Part shown: in pieces, positions 6,378-8,058 of the stretch
How positions within the stretch are numbered: position 1 is the first letter of the stretch
Layout: every line of letters begins with the position of its first letter
Assembly (NCBI GenBank): GCA_023460875.1
Contig: JAEWOQ010000303.1
Coordinates: 1 to 8,058, forward strand
Source of the DNA: Pseudomonadota bacterium
GTDB taxonomy: Bacteria; Myxococcota_A; Polyangia; Polyangiales; Polyangiaceae
Length of the DNA stretch: 8,058 bases
Direction: 5' to 3'
The notes under the pieces: model-generated
The model's input: the letters and a program-made list of their open reading frames with translations, nothing else
The model's database searches: none
Told to the model about the DNA's origin: nothing
Program-made: the position numbers and the translations under genes

Positions 6378-6498
6378 GGCGAGCACGCTGGCGCCGCGCG
6401 GCACCCCAATCACACGCGGCGCGACGGCGCGCGCGTGTCGGTTCGACCCGGACACGCCAGGACAGCGCAAACACGTCTTACGGTTCGACGGCACGACG

Positions 6499-7881
6499 AT
6501 GGGATCCAAGCAAAGCAACGATGCGAGTCGAGCGGCGGCCCCCGGCAAGAACATGCCTCCGGGCACCTGGTCGGTGAACCTCAGCGACGACGACACCCGA
6601 GATATGACCACCGCGCAGATCGTCGCGGGCTGGAGGGACGGGACGATCACCGAGGAGGCCTACGTCTGGAAGGACGGGCTGAGCGATTGGCTCCCCATCC
6701 TCGACGTCCCCGAGCTCCGCAGTCGCCTCGCATCGCCCCCCCGCGCGACGGCGGGGGGGACTCCGGCGCGTCCTTCCCAGTCGAAGATGAAGGACTTGTT
6801 CGGCGGCCTCGATCTGAACGACGACGCCCACGCCAGCGTGTCCAAGGCGTCCCCTCCTCAGGCGAGCGCTCCGACGAGCGCCGCCGATGACGCCCCGAGC
6901 GAGAGTTCGGTCCTCTTCTCCCTCGACGCCCTCAAGGCAGGCGTGGAGCCCACGGAGGAGAGCGCACGGCCCGCGGATCCCTTCGGATTGGACGGCGGCA
7001 TTGGCCTGAGCGCAGGCGGAGGGTTGGGCGCCCTCGGCGGAGGGTTGAGCGCGGGGAGCCTGGGAGGCTTCGGTGGACCGCTCGGGAGCAACACGGCGGC
7101 GCTCCTCACCGCTCCCGTCCAAGAGCCGCCCAAGCCTGCTCCTGCCATCCGCCCAGCGCTCGCGACCGCGACTCCCCAGCTCGCGCCAGCCAGCAAGGGC
7201 AAGGGGCTGATGATCGCCGCGGCTGCTGGGGTGCTGTTGCTCGCAGGGGGCGCCTTCGCGCTCTTCGGTGGAGGCGGCGACGAAGCGAGCGAGAACAAGG
7301 ACGTCGCCGCTGAGGACGGCGGCGCGCTGGACGCAGAGCGGGAGGCCATGGCCGCCAAGCTCGCGGAGGCGGAGGCCGAAAAGAAGAAGCTCGAGGAAGA
7401 GCTCGCCGCGGCCGAAGCCGAGAAGAAGCGCCTCGCGGAAGAGGAGGCGAAGAAGGCCGAAGAAGCCAAGAAGGCAGAGGAAGAAGCCAAGGCCAAGGAG
7501 GAAGAGGAAGCGAAGAAGGCCGAAGAGGCCAAGAAGGCAGCCGTGGCCTCCACCTCCAGCACGAGCTCTCGGTCGTCGACGAGCGCAAAGGACAGCGCTC
7601 CCAAGCCGGCCGGTGGGGCTTTCAACACGAACGCGGCCCGATCGGCGCTCACGACCGCCGCCAGCAGCGCCAAGAGCTGCAAGAAGCCAGGTGGTCCCAC
7701 GGGGCCGGGCAAGGCCGTCGTCACCTTCGCGCCGAGCGGTCGGGTCACGAGCGCCGTGGTCCAGGGCGGCGCTTACGGAGGAACCTCTGTCGGAGGCTGC
7801 GTCGCCTCTGTGTTCCGCAGGGCGACCGTCCCCCCCTTCAGCGGCAGCTCCGTGACGGTGTCGAAGAGCTTCAGCCTGTAA
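6499..7881 (+). CDS. GYF-domain / transmembrane / coiled-coil protein with TonB- or AgmX-like C-terminal tail
   Basis: This is a 460-residue protein with a clear modular order. A GYF_2 domain spans about 22-78 (GTWSVNL, MTTAQIVAGWRDGTI, YVWKDGLSDWLPI). An Ala/Ser/Pro linker follows with a glycine-rich stretch at about 165-195, then one transmembrane helix at about 237-257 preceded by KGKG, suggesting a cytoplasmic N-terminus. A Glu/Lys/Ala heptad-like coiled coil runs through about 278-348. The ~88-residue C-terminal domain has paired cysteines 394 and 434 and ends in PPFSGSSVTVSKSFSL. That tail resembles the TonB-like domain at the C-terminus of myxobacterial AgmX/GltJ and PglI, so it is probably periplasmic. 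The layout recalls GltJ, where a cytoplasmic GYF domain and periplasmic TonB-like domains connect the inner and outer envelope, but no zinc ribbon is present. I chose the ATG at 6499 because upstream residues look non-coding; it has no Shine-Dalgarno sequence. An in-frame GTG lies at 6283. Confidence 0.8.
   Translation: MGSKQSNDASRAAAPGKNMPPGTWSVNLSDDDTRDMTTAQIVAGWRDGTITEEAYVWKDGLSDWLPILDVPELRSRLASPPRATAGGTPARPSQSKMKDLFGGLDLNDDAHASVSKASPPQASAPTSAADDAPSESSVLFSLDALKAGVEPTEESARPADPFGLDGGIGLSAGGGLGALGGGLSAGSLGGFGGPLGSNTAALLTAPVQEPPKPAPAIRPALATATPQLAPASKGKGLMIAAAAGVLLLAGGAFALFGGGGDEASENKDVAAEDGGALDAEREAMAAKLAEAEAEKKKLEEELAAAEAEKKRLAEEEAKKAEEAKKAEEEAKAKEEEEAKKAEEAKKAAVASTSSTSSRSSTSAKDSAPKPAGGAFNTNAARSALTTAASSAKSCKKPGGPTGPGKAVVTFAPSGRVTSAVVQGGAYGGTSVGGCVASVFRRATVPPFSGSSVTVSKSFSL
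7330..7542 (+). repeat. Low-complexity Glu/Lys/Ala coding repeat (coiled coil)
   Basis: This purine-rich stretch of the GYF gene uses almost only GAG/GAA, AAG and GCC/GCG codons, encoding repeated AEEAKKAEE-type units. It should form a long alpha-helix or coiled coil outside the membrane, like the spacer helices of TolA and TonB. The short imperfect repeats could slip, so length may vary between strains. Confidence 0.75.
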
Positions 7882-7894
7882 GCGCCGGCCGCCA

Positions 7895-7914
7895 CCACGG
7901 CTCCGCAGCCGTGG
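7895..7914 (+). terminator. Candidate GC-rich terminator hairpin after the GYF gene
   Basis: CCACGGCT (7895-7902) and AGCCGTGG (7907-7914) make a perfect 8-bp stem with a CCGC loop, 13 bp after the TAA at 7879-7881. The position and stability fit transcription termination or mRNA 3' end protection. No T-run follows, so it is not a textbook intrinsic terminator. Confidence 0.5.
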
Positions 7915-8058
7915 CACGAGCAGCAGGCGCCCCCGCGCGAGAGCATAGCGAACCAGGCTCCGAGAAGCCCCCAACGAAGTGGAGGTTCCTGGAGCCCGGA
8001 GCGGCCACCGTTCTGCGGTGACGTAGCGACGAACGGCCTGCCTTCCGCAGACCGTTCG
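7915..8058. other. Non-coding stretch with a strong hairpin at the window edge
   Basis: No gene is supported here. The notable element is 8030-8058. CGAACGG (8030-8036) pairs with CCGTTCG (8052-8058). After one C-A mismatch, CTGC (8038-8041) pairs with GCAG (8047-8050), leaving a five-base loop. An upstream segment, 8008-8018 (CCGTTCTGCGG), can pair with either arm: 8008-8013 with 8031-8036, or 8012-8018 with 8045-8051. It may be a terminator, an attenuator-like leader or an intergenic repeat; what follows lies outside the window. Confidence 0.4.

Larger units (their letters stand above)
5812..6498. other. Long divergent intergenic region (OmpA gene / GYF gene)
   Basis: About 690 bp lie between the chosen starts of the OmpA-family gene and the GYF gene. 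Several frames stay open here, but their translations are Arg/Pro/Ser-rich with no recognisable domain and look like GC-rich noise. An AT-richer patch at 5851-5865, unusual for this DNA, lies 40-55 bp upstream of the OmpA start and could hold its promoter; read on the minus strand it gives TACATT, but no good -35 partner is placed. The right end holds two small palindromes and three copies of CGGTTCG at 6362, 6439 and 6481. No tRNA, known RNA or terminator was seen. Confidence 0.5.

Noticed and set aside
6283..6498. N-terminal extension of the GYF protein to GTG 6283
   Set aside because: The 72 extra residues are Arg/Thr-rich without similarity and overlap palindromic, promoter-like DNA; GYF proteins usually begin shortly before the domain.
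6478..7974. A 498-codon minus-strand frame opposite the GYF gene
   Set aside because: Low-complexity Arg/Leu/Gly translation that mirrors the Glu/Lys coiled-coil codons; the plus-strand frame has recognisable GYF, TM and tail modules.

Overview
The window is very GC-rich and gene-dense. It looks like chromosomal DNA from a Myxococcota (deltaproteobacterial-type) bacterium, possibly of the Polyangia/Sandaracinus kind. The evidence is a GYF-domain membrane protein with a TonB/AgmX-like tail, an OmpA-family porin with thrombospondin type-3 repeats, strong G/C third-position bias and long Ala/Pro linkers. The lineage is inferred from protein style; no rRNA, tRNA or other marker gene is present.

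Layout from left to right. (1) The Ala/Pro-rich C-terminal end of a truncated protein (1-138, +). (2) A small DUF423 membrane protein (170-523, +). (3) A convergent class I mannose-6-phosphate isomerase, manA (531-1760, -). (4) A divergent promoter region with a perfect 16-bp palindrome at 1870-1885. (5) An MFS permease resembling the HcaT/PPP group (1995-3197, +). (6) A small lipoprotein with an MliC-like C-type lysozyme inhibitor domain (3284-3715, +), probably co-directional with the permease. (7) A convergent OmpA-family outer-membrane protein with a beta-barrel, five ~33-residue calcium-binding type-3 repeats and a peptidoglycan-binding domain (3745-5811, -). (8) A ~690-bp divergent intergenic region with small palindromes. 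(9) A GYF-domain/TM/coiled-coil/TonB-like-tail protein (6499-7881, +). (10) A 3' untranslated stretch with two hairpins, one of them lying exactly at the window edge.

The genes do not form an obvious single pathway. The right two-thirds has a cell-envelope theme: a lipoprotein, a peptidoglycan-anchored porin and an inner-membrane protein reaching into the periplasm. manA and the permease are ordinary metabolism and transport. No mobile element, CRISPR array, RNA gene or defence system was seen. I found no convincing undescribed multi-gene system. The items most worth a second look are the GltJ/AgmX-like orphan protein, the MliC-like lipoprotein that lacks the known inhibitory residues, the manA/MFS intergenic palindrome and the hairpin cluster at the right edge.
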